Source: Tanytarsus gracilentus
Taxonomy: Eukaryota > Arthropoda > Insecta > Diptera > Chironomidae
Reading direction: 5' to 3'
Length of the DNA: 64,000 nucleotides
Assembly (NCBI GenBank): GCA_038502055.1
Contig: JAXRKN010000040.1
Location: 1,736,001 to 1,800,000 of the forward strand
The position numbers and the translations under genes were made by a program. Under the pieces are notes generated by a model, which was not told the origin of the DNA, searched no databases, and saw only the letters and a program-made list of their open reading frames with translations. Every line of letters begins with the position of its first letter. Positions within the stretch are counted from its first letter, which is position 1. Of the stretch, positions 50,660-61,905 are shown in pieces.

Positions 50660-50894
50660 AGTCTTAAATGTGACAATCAAGTGACAATTTTTACTGTGAT
50701 AAATTTTTGATAATAATTAAGTAAATAATTTAATTACTTTAAACAAGCATTGCGTCCACGATTCCAACGAATCAAAATCTCTTGCCGATATTTTATTGAA
50801 TCTTGCCTTAGTTAATAAATTTTATATTTGGGAGCTATATGGTTTACAAATGTGTCAATTTTTCCACCAAGTAAATAAAATTGATTTAAATTAT

Positions 50895-53342
50895 TTAAAT
50901 TTTTCCTTGAAAGATTGTCGATTCTGAAATTTCAGTCTTAGTTTCGTCGTCTGTTGAATCGCTGGAATTATTCAAATTTAGATTTAAAAAGAAAAAAATC
51001 ATTCAACTTACAGCTCTTCAGAAATATCGCTAGATTCATCATCGGGCATAGGATTGTGACAAATTGGACATGTCTGATTAAAGTTTAAATAACACTGATG
51101 ACAAAAAATTCCAGCACAATTTGAAAAGTGGCAACGAACTAAGTCATCCCTTTAAAAGAAATTAATATAAAATTTATTAGAAATTTAATTAAAAAACTCA
51201 CTCATCTTCTTGCGAGCCACAAAGAACGCAGCACACCTCACGATTGTATCCAAATATTTTTCGACACAGCCAAAATTGATCAAATTTAGCGCGAAAAATT
51301 TCCATGCACGTTCTTGATTTTTCCCTTTTATCCTTAAAAAATTTCCTTTGAATTTGTTTTCGGGCAAATTTGAGGTAGGAAATTCTTTTTGTCACGACAT
51401 TCTGATAGAGCCAGACAGTTCTTTCATTCGATCGCTCTGGATAGTAATGATTCATAATCACATTACTAAATCTTGAAGCGAATGGCTCAAGAAGCAAAAT
51501 TAGCCATGCAACTATCAAAAGCACTGCTATCAAGTCATATTTCAGGAAGTTTGGGGTTTTTGGACTTGGAAGGCATTTCTTAAAATCGAGGTTAAGCATT
51601 TTCATGAGTGGTTTTGACACTTTAACAAGTTCTTGACAGAACTCCGCCACAATTCCTTCACCGGCCACTTTTACTGTCAAAATTTGAACTAAAAATGTGT
51701 GTTAGTAAAAAAACGTATTTGAATATTTTTTAAAACTTGATTTTTCACCTTCACTCTCAATGCCGTCGTCTGTTTGATTTCCGTAAAATTTTATCATCGA
51801 CAGCAACCAAAACAGTGAGTAGTCAGTGACTAAAACACCACATATGTGAAGTGTTGAAAAAGCAAGAGTTACTGCTGAGCTGAACATGTGATGCCACTCT
51901 TGCCAAATTGTCCTCAACGATGTCATTTCAACCAAATATTTTCGCTCCTTATAGGTCAATGGTAAAATTGTGTTCATACCCAATTCACATCGAGCGGCAT
52001 CAATCTCGTGGAATTTCTTCGTGATGTAAAAATTTTTGTAACGTAAACTCGTCAAATAGTTAAAGCGAAACCGCAAGGCTCTTTTGAATTTAAATAATTA
52101 TTAAATTGTGGCGTTTTAAAAGAACCTGAACTCACTTTCCGATGATGTAAATGAAATAAAAACTGAGAAAAACATTGATAGACTCAATAAACTTCAATGC
52201 ATGGTTTGTCCTGTCATTAATTTCAGCCATTATATCGTTGAAAATTTCAGTGAACGACTTAGATGCATTTGTGTGAAAGTCAAAATTATGCTCAAATTTT
52301 ATCGAGACATAAAAAATGCTTTCAACATTGGCAATAAATTCCTTCATTCCTGAATAAGAAAAAGTTTTTAATTATTTTTTAAAAATGAAGAAATAAATTT
52401 ACTTTTTAAGATTTCTTGAAGTGCTGTGTCGCTCATAAAGTCAATTAGATCACAAACAATTTCTATTGATTTAAAAGACGAGCAAAACATTTCGGCCAAA
52501 ACTGTTACGTCACAAAACACACCCATAAATCCTAGTTTTTCACTGAATATTTTCATTAAAATAATTTAAATTTAATCTTTTTCAAAAAATCACTCACCGA
52601 CATGATTTTAGTGCTTTATCAACACCTTTCAAACACTGCTCGAGTGGAGATTCTTTTTCTTTTTTGCACAAATTTGCAATTTTAGCCAGCCACGAAAAGG
52701 CTTTCTTGATGGTGTTTGCTTGATAATTATTTTTTGTTATTTAAATTCTAGAAAATATTTAGAAAATTCTTACCAACTTTCAAAAGATTTTTCTCCATCG
52801 CAATTACTGTTTCTTGAATTCGATCAGCAGCTTTTCGTATGACTGGAAGAACTTTTGCAAATGTTTTCTTCATCATATCGTAGGGCTCTTTGATGGCTTT
52901 GACAAGTTCATGGAGAGCTTTTTTAACTTGATCCTAAAGACTTGAAATTAATTTAAAGTTTAAAAAATATTTTATTTCATCAAACCTGAATGCATGACAA
53001 ACTATAAGTTAGCTCATGAGCATTGCTCATTAAATTTTTTCCAGGATAAGAAAATGCAATAAAAAATGCATATCCAATGACAAAAATTCTTCCTCTTTTT
53101 CTCAATAACTGTGGAATCATTAGCATGAAAATGCACTGAGAAAATTTATTGAAGGATATGAGAAGTGCAAGTGAAAAGGCCGTTATAACACCGATCAGCA
53201 GAGCTTTGATGTAAGTAAAATGAAAGTGATAATAAAGTACACGAGATAAAATCACTGCAAGTATCGAGAGACATATTTTAGCACAGATGAACACCATCAA
53301 AAGCCAACACCATTTTTTCCTAACTTTTTTCTCCATACTCAT
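50895..53342 (-). CDS. DC-STAMP-domain transmembrane protein with RING-like C-terminus (DCST/sneaky family, 671 aa)
   Basis: Nine exons: 53342-52986, 52933-52774, 52718-52598, 52542-52403, 52349-52136, 52080-51749, 51688-51202, 51149-51012 and 50961-50895 (2016 nt, in phase). Two hydrophobic segments lie near the N-terminus (about residues 11-70), another near 80-100, others in the middle, and one at about 485-505. The central loop is cysteine-bearing. The C-terminus has CCVLC, RCHFSNC, FCHQC and TCPIC, a C4C4-type zinc-finger arrangement like that of DCST1. Family members include Drosophila sneaky and nematode SPE-42/SPE-49, sperm membrane proteins needed at fertilisation, and DC-STAMP in cell fusion. 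The first in-frame ATG is at 53342 (MSMEKK). I cannot tell whether this is the DCST1/sneaky or DCST2 orthologue; the finger favours DCST1-like. Confidence 0.85.
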
Positions 53343-53486
53343 TTTAAACAAGACTACTGTGGTAATATTTTGAAGTGTGATAAATTCTTAACAATGAGGA
53401 CCGTTAAATAAACTGAAAGGTATATTCTAATGATATACTTCTTCTATACTGCACCTCAGTCGATGATCTAATTTTGCTGAAGAAAG
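53343..53486. promoter_or_regulatory. Compact head-to-head promoter, DCST (-) and DM4/12 gene (+)
   Basis: Only 144 bp separate the two ATG codons. On the plus side a TCAGTC initiator lies at 53456-53461, 26-31 bp before the DM4/12 ATG, with TATAC-type AT sequence upstream. On the minus side CACAGTAGTC is a possible initiator about 15-20 bp before the DCST ATG. Both genes must therefore share nearly all proximal control DNA. Confidence 0.6.
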
Positions 53487-54386
53487 ATGAAAATGTTCAT
53501 AATTTTAATATTTTTGCCACTTCTCAAAAGTGATCAAGCTGAGAGGTTATTGAGTCGACAAAAAAGGCTTTTATTTCCTCAATATACGACTTTACAGGTA
53601 AACTATTGCAATTAAAGTGATAAATTTGTTAATCTTAAAATTTCTAGACCTCCATGTGTTTGATCGCGCAAATTTCTCACCTACCCGATCATAAAGTTGC
53701 TGTTAATGTGGGATTTCAAACCAACTATATTTTACCCTTTCAACTATCGAGCTGGTATTCGCCAATGTTCTGGGCTCGCAAACTTACAAAGTCATCAAAT
53801 CCGCTCGTGGATTTTTTCGAGCGACTTACAGAAAATAAAGAAGACGAGGAGAGTGAAGATTCAGCAACAAAAAGTGCAGATGAAAAGTACTCAAGAGCAA
53901 AACGTGACATAACTGCGGGTAAGATAAAATTTAATAAAACAAATTAATTGGAAAATTATTTTTAGCTCAATTTTACACTGGCATGATGGATTCCTTTAAT
54001 CTGTAAGAATTTAATCAAATTTTTAAAATTTAAAAATCATTTTTAAATTTTTAGCGTTGGATATCACGACGATTGCATATTGAAAAGTATTTGTGAACTA
54101 GCAAAGCATCCACTTGCATTTAATGAGACCGAAGAGGATTTAATGACTGAGCTCGTTCACTTCATTTTCACGTAAGCATAGCTGTAAAATTTTAAACCAT
54201 TATTTTAATTTTTAAATCATCATCAGGCCATCTGTACATCAAGCGTTTCATGAGAGTGAAATAAAAGAGAGAGAACTCTTCGAGGAGGCAGAATTTCGTG
54301 GAAAAAACGGTGAAGATTGTGAATTAATTTATAGTGAATGTGAAAAATCGCCGCTGAGTACATTTTCGACTTTCATTAATTATTAA
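53487..54386 (+). CDS. DM4/DM12-family secreted protein (231 aa)
   Basis: Exons are 53487-53597, 53648-53918, 53966-54002, 54055-54171 and 54227-54386 (696 nt, in phase). It begins with a hydrophobic signal peptide (MKMFIILIFLPLLKS), then RQKRLLFPQYTT, the usual start of this insect family. The C-terminal half has the DM4/DM12 pattern: DSFNLVGYHDDCILKSIC, LVHFIFTPS, DCELIYSEC and SPLSTF, with four conserved cysteines likely paired. The family is arthropod-specific and its molecular function is unknown. The gene is divergent from the DCST gene, and the LRR gene follows on the same strand after 122 bp. AATAAA is near 54405. Confidence 0.85.
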
Positions 54387-54467
54387 AATTTTTATGTGAG
54401 AGAAAAATAAAAACTGACAAAAATGAGCATAATTTTGATAATGTCTCAAAAGATTAGAAGATTTTTT

Positions 54468-54473
54468 TCAGTC
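54468..54473 (+). promoter_or_regulatory. TCAGTC initiator of the LRR gene
   Basis: TTTTTTTCAGTCTCTCG lies 36-41 bp before the LRR ATG and only 82 bp after the previous stop codon. The same hexamer lies in the expected place before the DM4/12 and DAGL genes. It could also act as an acceptor, because CAG follows a T tract. Confidence 0.45.
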
Positions 54474-54508
54474 TCTCGATTGATTGCGTGGAACTAAGAC
54501 TCGCAAAG

Positions 54509-56315
54509 ATGAGGCAATTTTTATTTCTACTTACTCTAACTATTTTGAAACTTGTATCAGCTCAAAAGTGCTCGATTACGCTTGACAGTAAAAATGTGTC
54601 GGAAATTGTTGAGTGCATCAATGTAATGTCCATGAATGACATTGCAAGTGAAATTGAAACAGATTGGACATACGTTCGCATAATTAATCGCGCTACACAC
54701 ACACAATTTTCAAATAAAGCTGGTAATGAAATGAAATTGACCCGCAAAGTGAGTCACATGCTTATCAATTTGTTTTTATTTGTAGTCAATGTTCCGCATC
54801 TTAATGTGATACAAACTCTTGATCTTTCACAAGTGGGAAAATTGGTTCTGGACGAAAATGGATTTACAAATTTTTATGATAACCTTAGGAACATTGATAT
54901 GTCAAATACGGGCGTGACGGACATGAAATCGAGCTGGTTCTCTCGCAGAAATATTGAGACATTGGATATTAGCAAAAATTCATTAACTTCGTTGAAAAAG
55001 GAGCAAACGAAATTTTTTCCTTTTCTAAAATATTTTAATGCTTCCTTTAACGACATCAAAACGCTGGAAGCCAACACATTTTTGGAATGCAAAAAACTAG
55101 AAATTTTATCTCTGTCTCACAATCTTTTGACTACCGCCCACTTTGACAATCTTCCGAGTCTTAGGGCTCTGTATGTTAAAAGTAATAACCTCATTTCAAT
55201 GGTTGCTTCATACTTGAACATGCCGAAATTGGAAATTTTGAATCTAGCTGACAATAATATCGCGGGAATGAGTGATCGAAATTTACAAACCTTGGAATCA
55301 TTAAAATTTCTTAATTTAAGCCACAACAAGTTGCCATACATTCCAGGCTATTGGTTTTGGGGTAACGATAAGACAAAGTTATCAACGCTTGATTTATCGT
55401 TCAATTCCATCTCGCATATCGATCATGTGGCATTCAAGTAGGAATTTTCTAAAATCATTTTTATTAATTTAATAAATGTTAAAAATTACAGTGAAGCTCC
55501 AGATTTATCTTTTCTCGATGTGTCAAACAATAAAATCTCGGAAATATTTGAAAGATCATTCCAAAAAGCAACAAGTCTTCAAACACTTTACTTGAGCAAT
55601 AATCGCATCGAGAAGATTGCACCGAAATCGTTTGAAGCACTTTTACAACTTCGCATTTTAGATTTTTCAAACAATAAATTAAAAACTTTTACCTTGGATT
55701 TCTTTGGTGGTAACAAGTTCACTGGAAATAAAATGAGGAAATTGAATTTGTCGGGTAATAAGTTGATGACACTCGACAGCACTCTCTTTGCCATATTAAG
55801 GAATTTAGTGTCGCTAAATTTATCATTTGTGAGAAAAATTATTAAAAATTAATTTTAAAAATTGACAAAAATCTTTTTAGAATGAATTCCGGGAAATTAA
55901 AATTGAAAACTTGAGAACAAACATTAATCTTCAAGAACTCTTTATCAACGATAACGAAATTGAATTTTTGCATCAGACACTGTTCAAACCACTTGTTGCA
56001 TTGGAAGAAGTAAGCATGCAAAATAATCGACTTACTTTCATACCCGACACAACCGATTTAAAGAGACCTATAAAGTTCTCGATTGGAAATAATCCTTTAC
56101 AATGTAACTGCTTGCGTGAATTCATCGTGTGGGCAAGAACTAACAAGGTTAAGGTTGAAAATTTTAAAAATAATCCTGAAAATCCTGACTGCGTCGTTCT
56201 TCCTGAAACAACGTGCATTAAAAGTCTCTCGGAAATTGACGCATATGGAGTTTACGACAAATTCATTGACGGCATGCCTTTGGAGGGAATTGATCGTGCA
56301 AACTTTTTCTTCTAA
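54509..56315 (+). CDS. Secreted leucine-rich-repeat protein (566 aa)
   Basis: Exons are 54509-55437, 55492-55828 and 55881-56315 (1701 nt, in phase). The signal peptide is MRQFLFLLTLTILKLVSA, followed by a cysteine-containing N-terminal cap. At least ten LRRs of about 24 residues are visible (LETLDISKNSLTSL, LEILSLSHNLLT, LKFLNLSHNKLPYI, LQTLYLSNNRIEKI, LRILDFSNNKLKTF), with one irregular gap. The cap NNPLQCNCLREFIVWA with later cysteines (DCVVLPETTC) is a typical C-terminal LRR cap. No transmembrane segment or GPI-type hydrophobic tail follows, so the protein is likely secreted, and the tail ends ANFFF. Such proteins serve in adhesion, immunity or matrix binding; I do not recognise the orthologue. 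Confidence 0.82.
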
Positions 56316-57138
56316 CTAAATTTAAAACCACTTTTATAAATTACAGAATGGATTTATTGATGTTATTCTCTGTACTTTTAATAAAAATTAAACTAAATAG
56401 CTGTTTTTTTGGGAGAAAGAAGTAAAATAATTTATGATTATTTTTTTTTACTTTTTACAGAGGGTTCGATCCATCTTTGACCACAATTTGCATGCACAAC
56501 ATACGTAAATAGTAATGAAGAATTGCATAAATAAAAAATCTTATGACTCTACTTTTTTTAATATTGAGGTACAAATTTATTTTTTCAACGCAATTTTATG
56601 ACATTCACTATGTGTGATAGAAAGTGCTTTAGCTCAATGTCAAAAGAAGGTTTTTAATATTGACATGAGTGGACAACTTGTAAGTAGTTTTTAAAGGGAA
56701 ACTGGGAAATCTCACATGAATATAAATATATCGCTATAAAATTGTTGTTTACATGCATTAGCGTTCTTCATAAAAAAGAGTGGTGAGAGGATGATTGAGA
56801 GGATTTTTAGAAAATCGTGTGTATGTTAATTGAAACATAATAAAAATATATATAATAATCTTCTGTTTATGCAAATTATCATAGTCACTATCTAAATACA
56901 CAATTTCCATCATTTTCAGTAGTAGGTAATAATAATTAATTTTTTATAGTATTTTTTTTCTCTTATAAATTGAATAGCAAAAGTTTTTCTTAAAAAGTTC
57001 TTTTTTCTTTTCTCCTATAATACATACTCATCTTCTTTCAATTATATAATAATGTATCTGTTTCCTTCGTCCACTGTGAATTACCATTTTTTTTTCGTCA
57101 CCATGAAAAGCAGCGATAAAGTGTTAGCTTATGTTGAT
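56316..57138. other. Convergent 3' region of the LRR gene and liquid facets
   Basis: There is an AATAAA for the LRR gene near 56380 and a reverse-strand one (TTTATT) near 56577 for liquid facets. No coding sequence is seen. Confidence 0.55.
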
Positions 57139-60105
57139 TTACAGAAAAGGATTAGATGATTGGGGATTTGGAATCCATCCAACGTTGTTGTTAATGATGT
57201 TCTGAAAGCACAACAATATGTCATGATTAATTTTTGCGACATTTGAAACTTTAAAATTTTGAAACGAAAGAGAAAACAAACTACAATGCATTTTGTGCAA
57301 TTCAACGTGTTCTTAAAAAAAATATCGATTCTTTACAGAATTAACTTGCATAAGGAAAGTAAAACCATAATTTGCTTAAAAACTGTATTGCAAACGTGAA
57401 TTTGAATATTAAAATACGATCATTACCAGAATGAAATAATCAACAATAATTATTATTGATTATTTTAGCATCCAACCGCTTCTTAATGCTGGCTATAAGT
57501 ACATAGTAAAAAATTTTGATATATGAACAAATCAAAGAGTTCACGTGGAAATTATAAATTAATTCACTTAAAGAGTTTTACAGAATGACGTGATACGAAA
57601 CTGAATGGTGATACACTGTTTTTCAAGTGCACGACATTGACGAGGATTACAGCTAGTTCAATTATTATTTTATATAAATATACATGTATGAAGTGAATGA
57701 TAAAAAGAGCATTTAGCGTACTACTCGATGTTTAATGAACGGCTGCTGTGGCTTAAGTTGATTGTTTTTTTTTGCAAGAAAAATTACTCACAGAATTATC
57801 GCGACATGTCAAATTTTCATCAGTGCAAATGGCGAGTGAATTAGGTCGTTCTAAAGGCTTTTCATTCGCAAAAATGTCATTTAAACTTTGGTCAAAATAT
57901 GATGCAATTGAGGTACTCATGAAGTTTGTATTAAAAACTTCATCGTCGTCACTATCATCAACAATATCCATCAGAGGTTTAATTTTTATTATCGCATTAT
58001 TGTTTAATATATCACCACAATCAGCACTCTCCTCATTTTCAATGTATGGCAACTTTTTTGAGTTATCATTTTGTTATGTTGAATTTGGCAAACATTTTAA
58101 AAAAATCATATTAAACATCATGTCAACTCACCTGATTTGATTCATTGTTATTTACTGGCGCCCAAGGATCTTGCGATACAAGTGGAGCAACTGGAAATTG
58201 TTGTTGCTGCTTTAATTGATTCATGGACGGATTCTAAGAGCATCGCAAAATTGAATGTTAAATTTAAAACTCAAAATAATTTCAACTCTACCTGAGGTTG
58301 ATTTTGCTGGAATAAATTTCTCTTCATAGCCGGAGAATCGCTAAATGGATTGTATGCGTTATTGTTCGACGTTGCATTTACGGGCTTTATAAGATTATCC
58401 AAATTGACCAATGCAGAATTTTCACCGAGAAAAGCAGCGGGATCTTTTGGCTTATTGTTAATGGTAGGTGCGGTGAAAGGTTTAGAGGATGCGAGAGGGT
58501 CCATGTCTCCAAGTAGGTCGTCTAAATTGTTATTATTTTGACGATTAAGCAAATCATTGACAGGTGAAGATGTAACTTGTTGCGCAGATTTACTACGATT
58601 TGTAATTATGTCAAATTCATCTAAATCTGATCCCGGTGTAAGTCCGCCTAGTGCACTATTTGTTTGTCGCGGTGCAGGGAACTGCAAAAAAATGTGTGTT
58701 AGTATAACAAATGGTTAAATTTTTTTAATTTTACCCCAAAGTTTGATTTATTTTCGCCAACAGGCGCCCATGGATCTAGAGAAGAGGCAGTGTCGCCCTT
58801 GACATTCCACGGTTCAGGCACTTGTGATTGTTGTTGAGGTGGTTTACTGTTCCATGTCAAGTCGGGTTTAACTGACCATGCATCGAGTTCGTTAGATGGC
58901 TTTGCAGGCAGCACAGGAACTGCATTTGACATTGGCAGAGGAGCCGAATTATTATGCCATCCTTCAACAGTGTTTGGAGTTTTTGTTCTAGCAATTGCAC
59001 CAGTTGATTCTCCAGACATATGAAAAGCGCTCGCTAGGCCGCTTCCGTTGGAAGTAGGTGGCGGTAGCCATGGATCAGTTTTAGCTGTAGACCATAAATC
59101 CCCTCGAGGTGGAGGTTGCGATGATGGTGGCATTCCCCAAGGATCGCTCGACGCTTGTGGTATTTGCGATTGCTGAGGACTGGTAAAGCCTGATGCACCA
59201 AAGGAAATGTCTAATAGATCAACTAAAGCACCATCACCTTTGCCTCCGTCGCTCTTTTTCTTAAAGTCTTGTTCACTTTGACTCAATGCCAATTGCAATC
59301 GAACATCATCGCTACGTCTCTTTGATTCTTCCTGATCAGCCTCCTCTTTTGACATGGCAATAGCTAGTTGAAGTTGAAGTTCCTCCTCGCCAACCGTTTG
59401 TGGTCTTACGAATTCAATTTCGGCAGTACTACGTCGATCAGACTCTGGCCAAACGGGAGTAGCTCTATCTTGACTGGGTCCATCAATTGAACCATCACTT
59501 CCGAATCCACTGGCAGTTCTTGCGAATCTCTCCTTTGCCTTTAAGGCTCGAGCACGTTCAGCTCGAAGCCTCTCGTCATCCTTCAATAAAGTAACCAATT
59601 GTTTTGCCTTTTCCCGTACATGAACACCTTGATCCTTGCCCTCTTCGAGATGTTGAAAATCCTTGAGTGTTTGAATGGAGAAAATGTTTTCTTTGCACTG
59701 TTGTGCAACTTTTTCCGATCCCGTCTTTATGAGGTACTCTAATAGTAAAAGTGCCTTATAGACGTGTCGCCAATTTTTCCCATGGTCATTTGTCCTCTTC
59801 CAAATCATTTGCATTATTTCCGAGAATGCAACAACATTATAGGTCAGATCGGCTATTTCGGCCATGATTGTTGACGACGGTCCCCATGGATCATTCGATG
59901 TCGCTTCTCGAACCTTCACCTAAAATTTTAAAAATATATTTATAAGTACTTGTCGTGTTATCGTCATCGCTCCATTATTATCATGGTCGTTAGTCAATTA
60001 AAGAGGTGTTGATAAAACATTTCGCGGTTCACTAACCTGAGCATCTGAATAGTTATGAGCCAAATTCTTTATATTTCTTCGCAGTCCAGCTACGTTCATC
60101 TGCAT
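57139..60105 (-). CDS. lqf: Epsin, liquid facets (602 aa, or 689 aa with cassette exon)
   Basis: Constitutive exons are 60105-60037, 59919-58735, 58681-58292, 58233-58132 and 57201-57139 (1809 nt). All junctions are phase 0. Epsins bind PtdIns(4,5)P2 and ubiquitinated cargo in clathrin endocytosis and are needed in fly signal-sending cells for Notch ligand uptake. The ENTH domain covers about residues 1-150 (MQMNVAGLRRNIKNLAHNYS, ATSNDPWGPSS). Two ubiquitin-interacting motifs follow (EEELQLQLAIAMSKEEAD and DVRLQLALSQSEQDF). DPW motifs recur (DPWGM, DPWLPP, DPWAPV twice) for AP-2, and NPF motifs (YNPFSD and the C-terminal NPFL-stop) bind EH domains. The tiny last exon was found by its NPFL end. 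A further exon at 57792-58052 can be inserted without changing frame. A likely 5' UTR exon ends at 60971. Confidence 0.93.
57792..58052 (-). CDS. lqf: Candidate cassette exon of liquid facets (87 codons)
   Basis: An open stretch from LPYIENEESADCGDI to CRDNS ends in a strong donor (TCT|GTGAGT) and is exactly 261 nt, so it fits between phase-0 exons 58233-58132 and 57201-57139. It is acidic (DDSDDDEVF) and carries FDQSLNDIFANE, of the kind seen in endocytic adaptors. Its acceptor (ACTCAAAAAAG) is poor, which suggests optional use. The intron before it is 79 bp. Support is by frame and donor only. Confidence 0.5.
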
Positions 60106-61905
60106 TTTGACTTCGTTTTGTTTGCTTTATACCTTCACTATACTATAATTGTAAATGTGCCTCGTCGTGAGTTCTATATATGAACGATAAAAAAAGAAAG
60201 AAATCAAGATTTTCTTTTATGTTTACACAAAAATAACAACAATGAAGCTATCCAGATCGATGACTTCTTTATTAAAATTATTCACATTCGATTGATTGAT
60301 GGTGCACGGAAGGAATAAAAAATGATATTGACGGTCACCTTTTTTTCACTAATTTTTTTTTTGCAAAATATTTCTAATTCAATTAGACACTGTCGTTGCG
60401 CGCATTAGATCCTTGCGGCAGCTATTATTTGTTATGTGTCGAGAGTGTGTGCATGAAGCCAAAGGAATACTACATATATTGATTTTTTCCACGCTCATAA
60501 ACTCTACTATATTTCACACGCTGTAGTAAAACTAGAACTAATTAGTTCCCAGAGACACATTTTTTATAAGTAAGCCATTCTGTTAAAAGCTTTAAAATGA
60601 TGATGATGATGATGATAACACTTTCATTGCGTGTTACAAACTTTTACTCACAAAAACTTTGAAATTTTTAAACTTAATCTTTTTGTGCAATGCACTTGAA
60701 AAAAAGACACAAAGGATTTATCGTAGAGAACACACACACGCACTCGCGAGTCTTTATCGCATTCAATATATTTACGATAAAATTTTATTTTATTTTTTCT
60801 CTCGCTTCCAGCGCTCTATGATTCATAAGTAGACGAGTGTTGAACTTCCATATAATTTTTTACACAATTTTCGCCCGAATTTTTATTCAATTTAGGTGCA
60901 ATTTTTAATGATAATTTTAATTAAGTTGTCATTATTGACTTCGAAAGTAGCTAAAAGTTCAAGAACTTACCTTTTTAATACACTTTTTTAGAATTAAAAT
61001 TTAATGTCGACAGGAAATTGAAATTAACTTTACAAATCACAAACTGAGGGACTTTTACAATTCACTTTTACTAATTCTCGATGCACTTGAAACTTATACG
61101 GACTTTTAAGTTGTTTTAACGACGCTATTTTCATGAATATTATTAATTTTTCTTAAATATATTTTCTCCTTTTCTCTCGATCCAACTAAAAATACGCGGC
61201 CCCTCTGAAATTTTGAATTTGTACGTTACAAAAATTTCTCAATTTCTTCATCCCACACACTTGCTAATAATTTTTATTTTAAAAAATCTCAAAAAAAAAT
61301 AATTTTTTCTAAATAAACTTTTTATTTTATGCTTCTGTTGAAATTTTACTATTTTTTAATTAAATAGCTCTTCAATTTATCCATTTATATATAGTATTTA
61401 AACTATTTTTGTTTGTCCTCATATTAGAAGTCGGTACAGTTTTTCATTTTTTTTTGCTTAACTTTTAGACAAATTTTATTTTACTTCTCAGAATAACATT
61501 TTAAAAAGATTCTGCGTCCACTTTCTTTTAAATATAACTAATTTTACTATGAATAATTTCATCTTGTAAAGAATTTTTTCCTCTTATCTTTCTTTTTTAC
61601 TAAAAAACAAAAAAAGAAAATTTAGTAAATGTTCGAGATAAAAGCTTTTTAGCGAAAGAGATATAATAATTGCATTTTTTTTAATACACATTACTTTTTT
61701 GCGTAAAAGATTCAATTATCTTCTTTTTTTCATGCAGTGAGAGTGCTCAAATTTTGCCTTTTCTTAACTTTCCATCATCACTAAAATAATCATAATAATT
61801 ATCATTCATATCATTTTCGGATCTTTTTCTTCGTGTGTCCATTTCACTTGTTTAAAGTGTAGCATATTTTTTTTAAAAAAAATTAAACATAAGCCTTAAA
61901 AACTT
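60106..61905. other. Upstream region of liquid facets and 3' flank of the DYRK gene
   Basis: On the minus strand, leader-like sequence (about 61130-60971) ends in AAAAAG|GTAAGTTC, a likely 5' UTR exon of lqf; an acceptor (ACAATTATAG) lies near 60150. The left part of the lqf flank has an ATG-triplet microsatellite. The segment next to 61905 is the T-rich 3' UTR of the kinase gene on the plus-strand reading. No other gene is seen. Confidence 0.45.
60597..60617. repeat. (ATG)7 microsatellite
   Basis: About seven perfect trinucleotide units lie upstream of liquid facets, in its probable first intron. Confidence 0.8.

Noticed and set aside
56460..56480. Possible tRNA B box (GGTTCGATCC)
   Set aside because: No A box, acceptor stem or cloverleaf can be drawn around it; the flanks are A/T runs.
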